Made by a program: the position numbers and the translations under genes. Under the pieces are notes generated by a model, which did no database searches, was not told the DNA's origin, and saw nothing but the letters and a program-made list of their open reading frames with translations. A stretch of DNA of 37,119 nt from an uncultured Muribaculaceae bacterium. GTDB taxonomy: Bacteria; Bacteroidota; Bacteroidia; Bacteroidales; Muribaculaceae. This document shows, piece after piece, positions 25,636-34,820 of this stretch (positions within the stretch are counted from its first letter, which is position 1; every line of letters starts with the position of its first letter). The DNA is taken from positions 1 to 37,119 of the forward strand of contig CAKUQQ010000018.1 in assembly GCA_934675575.1 (NCBI GenBank). Reading direction: 5' to 3'.

Positions 25636-26749
25636 ATGATTACGCAAGACCAACTAAAAGAGATACAAGAACGCAAGGACGCGTTGAGGAGGTATCTTTG
25701 ACATCGACAACAAGGTAATAGAAGTTGAAGAAGAAGAGCTGCGCACTCATGTGCCCGACTTTTGGCAAGACCAAAAGGCAGCTGAGGCACAAATGCGCAA
25801 AATCAAGAACTTGCACTTTTGGATTGACAGTTGCAAAGATGTTGACAGTGCCGTAGAAGAAGTTGCACTTGGGTTCGACTTCGTTAAAGACGGCCTCATC
25901 GGCGAAGACGACCTCGACAAGCTATATGCCGAGGCTCTCGACAAGATTGAGAAGCTTGAGCTGCGCAACATGCTGCGCCATGAGGAGGACAAAATGGACG
26001 CAATTCTCAAAATCAACTCCGGTGCCGGCGGCACCGAGAGTCAGGATTGGGCTTCCATGCTCATGCGCATGTATCTGCGCTGGTGCGAAAAACATGGCTA
26101 CAAGACCTCTATCGAGCACATGGTCGAGGGCGATGAAGCCGGCATTAAGTCAGTCACAATCGCCATCACCGGCGATTTTGCCTATGGTTATCTCAAGAGC
26201 GAGAATGGCGTGCACCGTCTGGTGCGTGTTTCGCCCTACAACGCCCAAGGCAAGCGCATGACGTCGTTTGCATCGGTGTTTGTGACACCTCTCATCGACG
26301 ACACCATCGAAATCGTGCTCGACCCTGCACGCATCTCCTGGGACACTTTCCGCAGTGGAGGCGCCGGCGGCCAGAACGTGAACAAGGTGGAGTCGGGTGT
26401 GCGTGTGCGCTACCAATACACTGACCCCTACACAGGCGAGGAGGAGGAGATTCTCGTTGAGAACACCGAGACACGCGACCAGCCTAAAAACAGGGAGAAC
26501 GCCCTGCGCAACCTGAAGTCAATTCTCTATAACAAAGAGCTTGAGCACCGTCGCGAGGAGCAACGCAAAGTTGAGGACTCCAAGAAGAAAATCGAATGGG
26601 GCAGCCAAATCAGGAGCTACGTGTTCGACGACCGCCGTGTCAAAGACCACCGCACAGGCTTCCAGACAAGCGACGTGGGCGGCGTGATGGACGGCGACAT
26701 CGATGGTTTCATCAAGGCTTATTTAATGGAATTCAACGATGATGAGTAA
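25636..26749 (+). CDS. prfB: Peptide chain release factor 2, with programmed +1 frameshift
   Basis: RF2 ends translation at UGA and UAA. The gene starts at 25636 and reads 21 codons ending AGG AGG TAT CTT, then an in-frame TGA at 25699-25701. Skipping the T at 25699 continues as D-I-D-N-K to the end at 26749, giving 370 residues, close to the 365 of E. coli RF2. The AGGAGG at 25687-25692 stands 3 bases before CTT, as in E. coli, so low RF2 promotes the shift and autoregulates. The GGQ motif is at about 244-246. The tripeptide anticodon reads SPY (about 199-201), where E. coli has SPF. The frame open from 25751 is only the part after the shift. Confidence 0.97.
25687..25702 (+). promoter_or_regulatory. 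prfB: prfB programmed frameshift site
   Basis: The site is AGGAGG TAT CTT TGA C: an internal Shine-Dalgarno sequence, three bases, the slippery CTT and the UGA stop. The ribosome moves +1 so that CTT-T is followed by GAC. RF2 itself recognises this UGA, which makes the site a sensor of RF2 level. Confidence 0.95.
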
Positions 26750-27536
26750 CGCCAACAAAACCAAAGAGCCACTGCTCATAGTCAAAGTGGGCGGCAAGGT
26801 CGTGGAAAATCCCACAGCACTGCAAAAGCTGATTAAGGATTTCGTGGCCATCAAGTGCAAGAAGTTGCTCGTTCACGGAGGCGGTTCCATGGCTACCAAA
26901 GTAGCCGAAAAACTCGGCGTTAAGACCACTATGGTTGAGGGCCGTCGCGTGACCGACAACAACATGATTGACATAGTGACCATGGTGTATGGCGGTTTGG
27001 TCAACAAACGTCTCGTGGCTCTGCTCCAGTGGCACAAACTCAACGCCATTGGCCTAACCGGAGCCGACATGAACGTCATGCTTAGCGACAAACGCCCCGT
27101 CAAGACTGTGGACTACGGCTGGGTTGGCGATGTGCGCAAAGTCAGCGGCAAAGCCTTGTCCGACCTCATCGACGGCGGCTATCTGCCAGTGCTTGCACCT
27201 CTCACACACGATGGCAAAGGCCACATTCTCAACACCAATGCCGACACCATTGCCGGCGAGGCTGCCAAGGCACTCGCCTCTCGCTATGATGTGACGCTGG
27301 CCTTCTGTTTCGAGAAAAATGGCGTGCTCATGAACGACCAAGACGACGATAGCGTGATTGAAGTGTTGAAGCAAACCCAGTTTGCACAACTCAAAGACAT
27401 GGGCATAATCAAAGGGGGCATGATACCCAAGCTCGACAACGCCTTCGGCACTCTCGACTATGGTGTTAAAGAGGTTATCATCACAAATGCCAATAATCTC
27501 AACGACTTGCGTCTCGGCACACACATTCATCAGTAA
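26739..27536 (+). CDS. argB: Acetylglutamate kinase (or succinylglutamate kinase)
   Basis: ArgB phosphorylates N-acylglutamate in arginine synthesis. The 265-residue enzyme has the amino-acid-kinase motifs LLIVKVGGKVVENP, LLVHGGGSMATKVAEKLGV, VEGRRVTDNNMIDIV and ILNTNADTIAGEAAKAL. Bacteroides fragilis is known to use N-succinylornithine, so the acyl group in this organism could be succinyl. The start overlaps the prfB end by 11 bases (or 8, from the second ATG), suggesting coupling. No other arg genes are in the window. Confidence 0.93.
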   Translation: MMSNANKTKEPLLIVKVGGKVVENPTALQKLIKDFVAIKCKKLLVHGGGSMATKVAEKLGVKTTMVEGRRVTDNNMIDIVTMVYGGLVNKRLVALLQWHKLNAIGLTGADMNVMLSDKRPVKTVDYGWVGDVRKVSGKALSDLIDGGYLPVLAPLTHDGKGHILNTNADTIAGEAAKALASRYDVTLAFCFEKNGVLMNDQDDDSVIEVLKQTQFAQLKDMGIIKGGMIPKLDNAFGTLDYGVKEVIITNANNLNDLRLGTHIHQ

Positions 27537-27563
27537 AGCCACCGGCACAACACATAAAAGCAA

Positions 27564-27602
27564 CAAAAAAACCGCAAGGCTTCAAGTCCTGCGGTTTTTT
27601 GT
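27564..27602. terminator. Bidirectional terminator between argB and the MATE gene
   Basis: The stem ACCGC...GCGGT continues as AGG/CCT with a bulged A, and is flanked by runs of A on the left and T on the right. It ends argB on plus and the MATE transporter gene on minus. Confidence 0.9.
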
Positions 27603-27622
27603 TTCTCTCTACGCACTCCCAG

Positions 27623-28981
27623 TCACTCCACGCTCACGTCGCGCTTCAAGCGGCGATATATCACATAGAAACTCGGTATGAGGAAGCATACGGCAGCCAA
27701 CCATGCGGCTTGGTCAGAGAAACAGATTGCCCAGTAGCCCCACACCGGCACCGCAAGCACACTCATCAGTATTCTGGCTATCATTTCGCTCACGCCCGAC
27801 CCCATTGCAAGCTTTGTGTAGCCCGCGCCCTGTATCGAGTAGCGCAATATGCACAGCACACCAAGCAGTGGGAAAAACGACACCGACACATGCACAAACC
27901 GTGCCGCGTAGTCTATCACCGTGGTCTCTCCGGCGTCAATAAACAGCAACGAGAATTTGTCGGCAAAGGCCCACAGCAGCACATTCATCACAAGCGAATA
28001 CACAAGCATCATCATGGCTGCCGACTTCATTCCGTCCCATATTCTTTTTGGCTTCCTTGCGCCATAGTTCTGACCGCAATAAGTGGCCATTGCCACACCC
28101 AGGCTCTCTATTGGAGTCATGCAAAACATCTTAATGCGCATGGCTGCCGTAAATGCGCTTATGCAGTCGCGTCCGAGCGAGTTGTTAGCGCTCTGCATCA
28201 TTATGCTGCCTATTGCCGTTATCGAGAATTGCAGCCCCATGGGCACACCCACCTGCATCAGCACTTTTGCACATCTGGTGTTAAATTGCTTTTCCACGGC
28301 CTTTTCAGGTTTCAATATGTCAAACTTTTTCACCATATAGCCATAACACAGCACCGCCGACACCGCCTGTGCCGTCACCGTGGCTATTGCAGCACCAGCC
28401 ACTCCAAGCCCCAGCACCATCACGCACACCACATCGAGCACTATGTTGAGCACTGTGGAAAACAGCAGAAACCAGAAAGGCGTTTTGCTGTCGCCCAAGG
28501 CTCTGATTATGCTCGATATAAGGTTATAGTAAAACGTTGCCGGAATTCCTATAAACGTTATCAGCAAATAAGCGTTTGCGTCTTTGAATATCAAGTCAGG
28601 CGTTTGCATCAAGTGCAATATGTGCGGACACAGCACACTCGTAACCACCGCTATTGCCACCGACAAAAAAGCCGTCAGTTTCAAACTTGTGTAAACGAGT
28701 TTGCGCATCGACGCATAGTCGTGGGCACCGAACTTTTGTGCCACAGGTATGGCAAACCCTCCACAACACCCGTTGCAAAAGCCTAAAATCAAGAATATCA
28801 CACTCGTGCTTGCGCCCACCGAAGCCAGCGCGTTTATTCCCAGAAAACGCCCCACTATGGCAGCATCTACAATGTTGTAGGACTGTTGCAGCATGTTGCC
28901 CAGCAGCAGTGGCACTGCAAAATTAAATATCAAGAGCAGGCTTGCGCCCTCAGTCATGTCTTTCACTGCAGCCATATTCAA
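27623..28981 (-). CDS. MATE family efflux transporter
   Basis: This inner membrane protein would export drugs or metabolites in exchange for Na+ or H+. The 452-residue product has about twelve hydrophobic segments, and the N-terminal part (LLLIFNFAVPLLLGNMLQQS, then NIVDAAIVGRFLGINALASV) is typical of MATE/NorM-DinF proteins. The family's second half (ITAIGSIMMQSANNSLGRDC) is also present. The start is at 28981, with an ATG at 28975 as alternative. It follows the S41 protease gene by 105 bases containing a strong hairpin. Substrate is unknown. Confidence 0.92.
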   Translation of the reverse strand: MNMAAVKDMTEGASLLLIFNFAVPLLLGNMLQQSYNIVDAAIVGRFLGINALASVGASTSVIFLILGFCNGCCGGFAIPVAQKFGAHDYASMRKLVYTSLKLTAFLSVAIAVVTSVLCPHILHLMQTPDLIFKDANAYLLITFIGIPATFYYNLISSIIRALGDSKTPFWFLLFSTVLNIVLDVVCVMVLGLGVAGAAIATVTAQAVSAVLCYGYMVKKFDILKPEKAVEKQFNTRCAKVLMQVGVPMGLQFSITAIGSIMMQSANNSLGRDCISAFTAAMRIKMFCMTPIESLGVAMATYCGQNYGARKPKRIWDGMKSAAMMMLVYSLVMNVLLWAFADKFSLLFIDAGETTVIDYAARFVHVSVSFFPLLGVLCILRYSIQGAGYTKLAMGSGVSEMIARILMSVLAVPVWGYWAICFSDQAAWLAAVCFLIPSFYVIYRRLKRDVSVE

Positions 28982-29004
28982 ATCTATGTTTTTTCTTGTT
29001 ACGT

Positions 29005-29038
29005 GCAGAAGCCCTGTTCACACGAACAGAGCTTCTGC
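29005..29038. repeat. Strong 15-base inverted repeat between protease and MATE genes
   Basis: The arms GCAGAAGCcCTGTTC (29005-29019) and GAACAGaGCTTCTGC (29024-29038) pair with one mismatch around a four-base ACAC loop. There is no T-run after it on minus, the strand of both neighbours, so it is not a plain intrinsic terminator. It could stabilise or attenuate the mRNA, or be a protein site. Confidence 0.8.
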
Positions 29039-29086
29039 GCAGCTATTTCCCTTTTTGTAGTGTGTCTTTATGTGTTTGTCACACCG

Positions 29087-30763
29087 TCATTTCTTTGCTT
29101 TGGCAGCCTTGGCCTCTTTCTCAGCCTTATGCTTTGCGGCAAGCTTCTCATACTCGGCATTGCCTTTAGTTAGCAATTCGTTATAGCGTTTGTCGTCGTT
29201 AAGCACCTTCACTGCCTCATCAAGCATCTGGTTGCGGTGATTCACGATTATCGTGTAAGCCGACGGGTCGCTATACACATCACGGCCTATGATGCCTTTC
29301 ATTATCATTTTCAGCACCTGTTTGCTTGTCTCATACTGCTTTTCGTTATATTTCACGCTGTCTTTCTCGCCTGCGGCTATAAAGTCCTTCATCTCGGCGT
29401 CGCTCAACTCAAAGCCTTTGTCAAATGCCTTGATGTCGGCATAGCGTTTTTTGAGCTGCTTGCGGTGCTTGTCCACATAGTTTATGCTGAACTGGTTCAC
29501 TATGCCTTTTGCCACAAGGTCTCTGTAATAAGTGCTGTATTCCGAGGTGTCAACAGGCACAAATATGTCGGGCATTATGCCGCCACCGCCATATATCGGA
29601 CGATGGTTTTTCAGCGTGCTGTATTTCAGCGTGTCGTTGAAGTGTATGCTGTCTATGTTGTAATACTCTCCGTCTTTCGAGCGGTTGAGTATGTCTTCGG
29701 CATAAGCCTTTTTATTTCCTTTCTCGTATGGCTTTTGTATGCAGCGCCCCGATGGCGTGTAGTAGCGGGCTATCGTGAGCCTTATCATCGAGCCGTCGTC
29801 AAACTTAAACGGACGCTGCACCAGTCCTTTGGCAAACGTGCGTCGGCCCACCACCACGGCTCTGTCCCAGTCTTGCATGGCTCCGGTGAAAATCTCGGCT
29901 GCCGAGGCCGAATACTGATTCACCATAACCACCATCTTCAAGTCCTTGTATTTTCCGTCGCCTTGAGCATGAGCCTCGCTGCGCGGCACTTGACGGCCTT
30001 GTGTATAGACAATCATCTGCCCCTTGTCCAAAAACTCGTTGCACATGTCTATCGCCGAGTTCAAGTAGCCTCCGCCGTTGTCGGTCAAGTCTATCACCAC
30101 TTGCTTCATGCCCTGAAGCTTCAGCGTGTCGAGTGCCGACATCATTTCCTGATAGGTCTTGGCCCCGAAGTTCGATATTCTTATGTAGCCAGTTTTGTCG
30201 TCGAGCATATATTTGGCATCTACACTGTAGAGCGGAATTTTGTCACGCGTTATGCGGAATGTTATCAGCTTCTTGTCAGTGCCGCGCTTCACACCCACAT
30301 TCACCTTGGTGCCCTTTTTGCCGCGCAGACGCTTCATGATGTCGGTATTCTTCATCTTCACACCGGCTATCACACTGTCGTTCACAGTCACGATTTTGTC
30401 GCCAGGCAAAATCCCCACGCGTTCCGATGGCCCTCCAGCTATGGTTTGAATCACATATAGGGTGTCCTCCTTCATGTTAAACTGTATGCCTATGCCGCTA
30501 AACTCGCCTTGCAGCGGTTCTTCCATTTCCTTGGTCTCTTTGGCGTCGGTATATGTCGAGTGAGGGTCCAGGTTCTTAAGCATGCCTTCCACGGCATCTT
30601 CCACCAGCTTGTCCTCATTCACCGAGTCCACATAAAAGCTCTTTATGGCATATTCTGCGTTCAGCAGTTTTTGCAGTCCTTGTGGCACATTTCTCTGAGC
30701 TGCCAGCCGGCCGCCCACAAGTGTCAACACCAGCAAAAGCGGCAACAATCCTGTCTTTTTCAT
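29087..30763 (-). CDS. S41 family C-terminal processing peptidase with PDZ domain
   Basis: This protease trims or degrades envelope proteins. The 558-residue product has a signal peptide (MKKTGLLPLLLVLTLVGGRL, AAQ), a PDZ domain at about 85-150 (FSGIGIQFNMKEDTLYVIQT, then GPSERVGILPGDKIVTVND), and the S41 core with catalytic Ser near 287 (NQYSASAAEIF) and Lys near 312 (TFAKGLVQ). A charged helical C-terminus ends in AEKEAKAAKAKK. Export to the periplasm is inferred. It lies 43 bases after coaD and is probably in the parE operon. Confidence 0.93.
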   Translation of the reverse strand: MKKTGLLPLLLVLTLVGGRLAAQRNVPQGLQKLLNAEYAIKSFYVDSVNEDKLVEDAVEGMLKNLDPHSTYTDAKETKEMEEPLQGEFSGIGIQFNMKEDTLYVIQTIAGGPSERVGILPGDKIVTVNDSVIAGVKMKNTDIMKRLRGKKGTKVNVGVKRGTDKKLITFRITRDKIPLYSVDAKYMLDDKTGYIRISNFGAKTYQEMMSALDTLKLQGMKQVVIDLTDNGGGYLNSAIDMCNEFLDKGQMIVYTQGRQVPRSEAHAQGDGKYKDLKMVVMVNQYSASAAEIFTGAMQDWDRAVVVGRRTFAKGLVQRPFKFDDGSMIRLTIARYYTPSGRCIQKPYEKGNKKAYAEDILNRSKDGEYYNIDSIHFNDTLKYSTLKNHRPIYGGGGIMPDIFVPVDTSEYSTYYRDLVAKGIVNQFSINYVDKHRKQLKKRYADIKAFDKGFELSDAEMKDFIAAGEKDSVKYNEKQYETSKQVLKMIMKGIIGRDVYSDPSAYTIIVNHRNQMLDEAVKVLNDDKRYNELLTKGNAEYEKLAAKHKAEKEAKAAKAKK

Positions 30764-30806
30764 CTTTCTATATCTGCTTGCTTATTTCAAAAAAATCTTC
30801 TTTTCA

Positions 30807-31340
30807 TCACATCTCGCCTCTATTGCCGTCCAAGCCTTTCTGCCGTAGCTTCTCCACGAGCCGTGGCTCAAGCTCTTCGGGCAGCAGATGCGCTATTTCT
30901 TGTCCATACTTCACCATTTCGCGCACTATGGTCGAGCTTATGTAGCTATACTGCGGCAGCGTGTAGAGCAGCACCGTCTCCAGCCCCGAAAGCTCTCGGT
31001 TCACCTCGGCTATGTTCATCTCATACTCAAAGTCCTTGACCATTCTCACACCGCGCAAAATGCAGCTTGCGCCCACATTTGCGGCCAGCGTCGCGGTCAG
31101 TCCAGAGAACACGGTCACCTTCACTCGCGGCTCGTTGCGAAACGCCGATTCTATCATCTCCCGGCGTTCCTCGGCGGTGAGCATGCTGTGCTTCTCGCTG
31201 TTTGCCACTATGGCCACCACTATTTTGTCAAACACGCTCAAGGCACGCCTCACTATCGACTCATGACCGCGCGTAAATGGGTCAAACGACCCAGGAAACA
31301 AGGCCACACGGCCAGTGTCAGTGCACTGTGATGTCTTCAT
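30807..31340 (-). CDS. coaD: Phosphopantetheine adenylyltransferase
   Basis: CoaD makes dephospho-CoA from 4'-phosphopantetheine and ATP in coenzyme A synthesis. The 177-residue enzyme has the nucleotidyltransferase motif [20 protein letters not shown] (T-x-GH type), the [20 protein letters not shown] block and the ISSTIVREM motif. It starts 23 bases inside the end of parE, the only ATG before the motif, so translation is probably coupled. It has a short N-terminal extra ([10 protein letters not shown]). Confidence 0.95.
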   Translation of the reverse strand: MKTSQCTDTGRVALFPGSFDPFTRGHESIVRRALSVFDKIVVAIVANSEKHSMLTAEERREMIESAFRNEPRVKVTVFSGLTATLAANVGASCILRGVRMVKDFEYEMNIAEVNRELSGLETVLLYTLPQYSYISSTIVREMVKYGQEIAHLLPEELEPRLVEKLRQKGLDGNRGEM

Positions 31341-33288
31341 CGTCTTCTATAACCAGATTATCCACAATAAACTCCTGGCGCTCCATAGTGTTTTTGCCCA
31401 TGAAAAATGCCAGCATATCGTTCACCGCGTCTTCTTTGCGCAACTGCACACGGTCAAGCCTCATATCCGGCCCTATAAACTCGGCAAACTCTTCAGGCGA
31501 GATTTCTCCCAAACCTTTGAATCGTGTGATTTCGGCATTGTCGCCAAGCTTGTTGATTGCCTCAATGCGCTCCTCGTCGGTGTAGCAATAATACGTTTCC
31601 ACATCCTGTTTCTTGGCTTCCTTGTGCGAGCCTCGGCTTTTGCGCTTGGCGTCGCTCCGGTTTATCACCCTGAAAAGCGGTGTCTGCAAAATGTACAGAT
31701 GCCCGGTTTTAACAAGTTCCGGATAGAATTGCAGAAAGTATGTGAGCAGCAGCAGCCTGATGTGCATGCCATCAACATCGGCATCGGTTGCCACAATCAC
31801 CTTGTTGTAGCGCAGTCCGTCTATGCCGTCGTCTATGTTGAGCGCGGCTTGAAGCAAGCTAAACTCCTCGTTGGCATACACCTTTTTCGGGTCAAGCCCA
31901 TAGGTGTTGAGCGGCTTGCCTCGCAGCGAGAACACGCCCTGTGTCTCCACGTCTCTTATCTTGGTGATTGAGCCGCTTGCCGACAAACCCTCGGTTATAA
32001 ACAGCGACGACTCCTCTCTGCGGTCATTGTCCTTTGGCGCACGCACATCGTTCAAGTGTACGCGGCAGTCTCTCAGCTTGCTGTTGTGCAGAGAGATTTT
32101 CTTTGCCATTTCGCGCGATTTCTTGGTCACACCGGCTATTGCCTTGCGTTCACGCTCGCTTTCCTGTATCTTTTTCAGCAGGATGTCGGCCGTGGCGGCA
32201 TCTTTGTGCAGATAGTCGTCAAGCTCCTTTTTTATGAAGTCGTTGATATACTTATATATCGTCGGGCCGTCTTTCCACATCACGTTGCTGCCCAGCCTGA
32301 TTTTGGTCTGCGACTCAAACACAGGCTCCTCCACCTTTATGCTTATGGCAGCCACAATGCCGTTGCGAATGTCGCTGTACTCAAAGTTTTTGCCATAAAA
32401 CTCCTTGATTGTGCGCGACAATGCCTCTCTAAACGCACTTTGGTGCGTGCCGCCCTGTGTGGTGTGCTGACCATTGACAAACGAGTAAAACTCCTCGCCT
32501 ATCTGCGGTGCGTGCGTAATCACCACCTCTATGTCGTCGCCCTTGAAATGTATGGGCGCATATAGCGGCTCGCTGGTCATGTTTTCGTTCAACAAGTCAA
32601 GCAGACCGTTGCGTGAGTGGTAGCGGCGTCCGTTGTAGTAGAGACTCAAACCCGTGTTCAGAAACGAGTAATTCTTTATCATCGTCTCCACTATGTCGTC
32701 GCGGTAGGCAAAGTTCTTGAATATGGTCGCATCGGGCTTGAAGCGCACCATGGTGCCGTTGTCCTCTCCGGGCTCGGCAGCCACCACACCGCTTTCTTCC
32801 ACCACGAGTCCTTCCTTATAGGCCACCGACGCGCTCTGTCCGTCACGCACCGAGCGTATGAAGAATTCACTCGACAAGGCATTCACGGCTTTTATACCCA
32901 CGCCGTTCAGTCCCACCGACCGCTTGTAGTTCTTTGTGTCATACTTTGCTCCGGTGTTCATCTTGCTCGACGCGTCCTTCACTTGGTCAAGAGGAATTCC
33001 GCGGCCATAGTCGCGTATGCTCACCACGCCGTCCTCAATGTCAATTCTTATTTCAGGCTTCACGGAATATCCGGTGTTAAACTCATCTATTGAGTTATCT
33101 ATCACCTCTTTAATGAGCACATATATACCGTCGTCGCTATGTGAGCCGTCGCCAAGTTTGCCTATATACATTCCTGGGCGAAGCCTGATGTGCTCACGCG
33201 GTGTGAGGGTCACAAGCTTCGTGTATCCGCCGTTGTCTCGCGGTTGTTCAGTAGTCACAGATTGTCCTTGTTCCAATTCTTCTGCCAT
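31318..33288 (-). CDS. parE: DNA topoisomerase IV subunit B
   Basis: ParE is the ATPase subunit that, with ParC, decatenates chromosomes. From the ATG at 33288 it is 656 residues; an ATG at 33306 would add MKNRHC. It has the GHKL ATPase motifs [11 protein letters not shown] and [12 protein letters not shown], and the TOPRIM region [13 protein letters not shown] with [19 protein letters not shown]. The shorter TOPRIM motif (EGLSASGS rather than EGDSAGGS) and length favour ParE over GyrB. The partner parC is not in the window. The hairpin directly before 33306 makes initiation there less likely. Confidence 0.88.
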   Translation of the reverse strand: MAEELEQGQSVTTEQPRDNGGYTKLVTLTPREHIRLRPGMYIGKLGDGSHSDDGIYVLIKEVIDNSIDEFNTGYSVKPEIRIDIEDGVVSIRDYGRGIPLDQVKDASSKMNTGAKYDTKNYKRSVGLNGVGIKAVNALSSEFFIRSVRDGQSASVAYKEGLVVEESGVVAAEPGEDNGTMVRFKPDATIFKNFAYRDDIVETMIKNYSFLNTGLSLYYNGRRYHSRNGLLDLLNENMTSEPLYAPIHFKGDDIEVVITHAPQIGEEFYSFVNGQHTTQGGTHQSAFREALSRTIKEFYGKNFEYSDIRNGIVAAISIKVEEPVFESQTKIRLGSNVMWKDGPTIYKYINDFIKKELDDYLHKDAATADILLKKIQESERERKAIAGVTKKSREMAKKISLHNSKLRDCRVHLNDVRAPKDNDRREESSLFITEGLSASGSITKIRDVETQGVFSLRGKPLNTYGLDPKKVYANEEFSLLQAALNIDDGIDGLRYNKVIVATDADVDGMHIRLLLLTYFLQFYPELVKTGHLYILQTPLFRVINRSDAKRKSRGSHKEAKKQDVETYYCYTDEERIEAINKLGDNAEITRFKGLGEISPEEFAEFIGPDMRLDRVQLRKEDAVNDMLAFFMGKNTMERQEFIVDNLVIEDDEDITVH

Positions 33289-33306
33289 ACAGTGTCGATT
33301 CTTCAT

Positions 33307-33335
33307 GCGGCACTATGCCGCTAACTGCAAAGTTA
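33307..33335 (-). promoter_or_regulatory. parE -7 element and 5' leader hairpin
   Basis: TAACTTTG at 33335-33328 on minus fits the -7 consensus, with no good -33 element. The transcript would begin near 33321, at the first base of a perfect hairpin (GCGGCA-tag-TGCCGC, 33321-33307) that ends directly before the ATG at 33306. This favours the ATG at 33288 as the start. Confidence 0.55.
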
Positions 33336-33418
33336 CAGATTTTCATCGAAAAAGCACACCCGCTATCCCCAAAACTCACCCAAAACAGCTTTCGCACACC
33401 CACGCACACAATCCCCCC

Positions 33419-34588
33419 TCAATACAACATTCCAAACAACCACAATGGTATTATATTGCCATATCCAGTTTCTATGTCATCTTTCACTACAAAACCATCT
33501 TCTATGCCTTGCAGCTGACGCTGTTTTTTCTTCTTGCCACCAACCTCAAATGTATATTTTCCGTCTATCAAGAAATCCGAAATTGGAGAAGCAGACACAT
33601 GGCACAAAGAGCGTGTCTGATTAAAAAAGAACGTTTCTCTCACAGTACCAATCTCCACATTCTGGTTGCCCAGAGCGTAAATTAGAGGCGTGTTGTCAAG
33701 ATACACCTTATCCACCTTTCCAAGCCCTTGTATTCCGCCTGTCGAAGTGCGAAGTTGCCCAATTAGGCCAGCCTTTTCCAGATAAACACACAAGTCAGCC
33801 ACGTTGTTCCTCGACACTTCCAATTGCCCGCCTATCTGCGACATATTAGGTTTAAATGGTGCACTCTGCGCTATTATAGCAAGCAGACGTTTCAACTTTC
33901 TCGCGGTCGCAACAGACATATCTGCATATTGGGGAATATCTGTTTCTATTGTCGTATTCACCATTTGTTGTATGTATTGGTTAATGTCTCCATTGGCAAA
34001 CGGATAATATCCTCTTTGCAAATAGTCCGCAAAATGCTGCAAAGGCAAAAATCCAGATGGTATATTCACCTCCTGATTAACAAGTTGTTGCAGTGTGCAA
34101 AGTGGAAAATGTATATCGTGAAACAACTCCAGATATTCACGGTAAGAAAGCCCCTGCATTTCATACATAAGGGCACGCCGGCTCAAGTCAGATGCGCCTT
34201 TGGCTATGTCAAGCACCGACGAACCGGTAAACACCACATGCAATTCCGCATGATAATCATATATCAGTTTTAATTCTCTTGACCAGTCCTTATACTTGTG
34301 AATTTCGTCTATAAACAAATATTTACCACCTATTTTTGCAAACGCATCTGCAAGTTCAGTGAGTCTGTGGCTGGCAAAATAAAAATCTTCGACTTGCACA
34401 TATAGCGACTCTTTGCGAGGCAGTTGCTCTTTAATATGCTGCAGCACAAGAGTCGTTTTGCCCACACCTCTTGGTCCCATTAACCCTATCATGCGAGCAT
34501 TCCAGTTAATGCGCCCATACATGTAGCGATGAAATGTGGTGGTTATTTCACCCAGCAATTTATGAAATGTAGCTTGTAATTGTTCCAT
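33419..34588 (-). CDS. AAA ATPase of the AAA_14/DUF4143 type
   Basis: The 389-residue protein has a Walker A motif GPRGVGKTT (38-46), Walker B YLFIDEIHK (90-98) and the TGSS sensor region (121-124), with an AAA_14 ATPase layout. A winged-helix-like segment lies at about 245-285 (NMSQIGGQLEVSRNNVADLC). A C-terminal DUF4143 part has a possible PD-(D/E)xK nuclease trace (FLIDG and FEVGGKKK; D342, E348, K352). These genes are common and often multi-copy in Bacteroidales and their role is unknown; defence or mobile-element functions have been suggested only loosely. The upstream dyads suggest autoregulation (inference). It is transcribed towards parE. Confidence 0.88.
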   Translation of the reverse strand: MEQLQATFHKLLGEITTTFHRYMYGRINWNARMIGLMGPRGVGKTTLVLQHIKEQLPRKESLYVQVEDFYFASHRLTELADAFAKIGGKYLFIDEIHKYKDWSRELKLIYDYHAELHVVFTGSSVLDIAKGASDLSRRALMYEMQGLSYREYLELFHDIHFPLCTLQQLVNQEVNIPSGFLPLQHFADYLQRGYYPFANGDINQYIQQMVNTTIETDIPQYADMSVATARKLKRLLAIIAQSAPFKPNMSQIGGQLEVSRNNVADLCVYLEKAGLIGQLRTSTGGIQGLGKVDKVYLDNTPLIYALGNQNVEIGTVRETFFFNQTRSLCHVSASPISDFLIDGKYTFEVGGKKKKQRQLQGIEDGFVVKDDIETGYGNIIPLWLFGMLY

Positions 34589-34620
34589 GATGCTTAACTA
34601 TCTTGCAATTTATTTTGATG

Positions 34621-34628
34621 CAAAATTA
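34621..34628 (-). promoter_or_regulatory. -7 element of the AAA/DUF4143 gene
   Basis: TAATTTTG on minus, 33 bases before the ATG at 34588. A -33 element at the usual distance would fall at about 34648-34652, inside the first dyad, and is not TTTG, so an activator or repressor at the dyads is plausible. Confidence 0.6.
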
Positions 34629-34646
34629 CAACGCTTTTCTCAAAAA

Positions 34647-34730
34647 TGCACTCACTTCAGTGCAGTTTTGTACTGATTTTGCACTCTAATAAGTGCATTT
34701 TTGTCGTTTTTTTACACTCACCACAGTACA
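34647..34730. repeat. Three dyads at exact 33-base period
   Basis: TGCACT-N6-AGTGCA occurs at 34647-34664 and 34680-34697, both perfect. A degenerate copy TACACT-N6-AGTACA is at 34713-34730. The starts are exactly 33 bases apart (about three helical turns), so all three face the same side of the DNA. They stand directly upstream of the ATPase promoter and look like a cooperative operator array. Confidence 0.8.
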
Positions 34731-34820
34731 AAACCACATCAAAACGTATGCGAATCGGAGTTATGCGTTGGACTGAAGTATGCCTGGAATGGAGCATAAG
34801 TGCTCCTAAAGTGAGACTGC

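Noticed and set aside
25751..26749. prfB as a gene starting at 25751
   Set aside because: The frame has no ATG there, and the frameshift site plus upstream 21 codons explain the full-length RF2.
27599..28786. 395-codon plus-strand frame opposite the MATE gene
   Set aside because: His- and Arg-rich antisense shadow of a clear membrane transporter gene.
29237..30460. 407-codon plus-strand frame opposite the S41 protease gene
   Set aside because: Antisense shadow; the opposite strand has signal peptide, PDZ and catalytic motifs.
34647..34745. Possible CRISPR array because of the 33-base period
   Set aside because: Only three units, the repeated part is a short dyad, the rest of each unit is not separated into identical repeats and spacers, and no cas genes are near.
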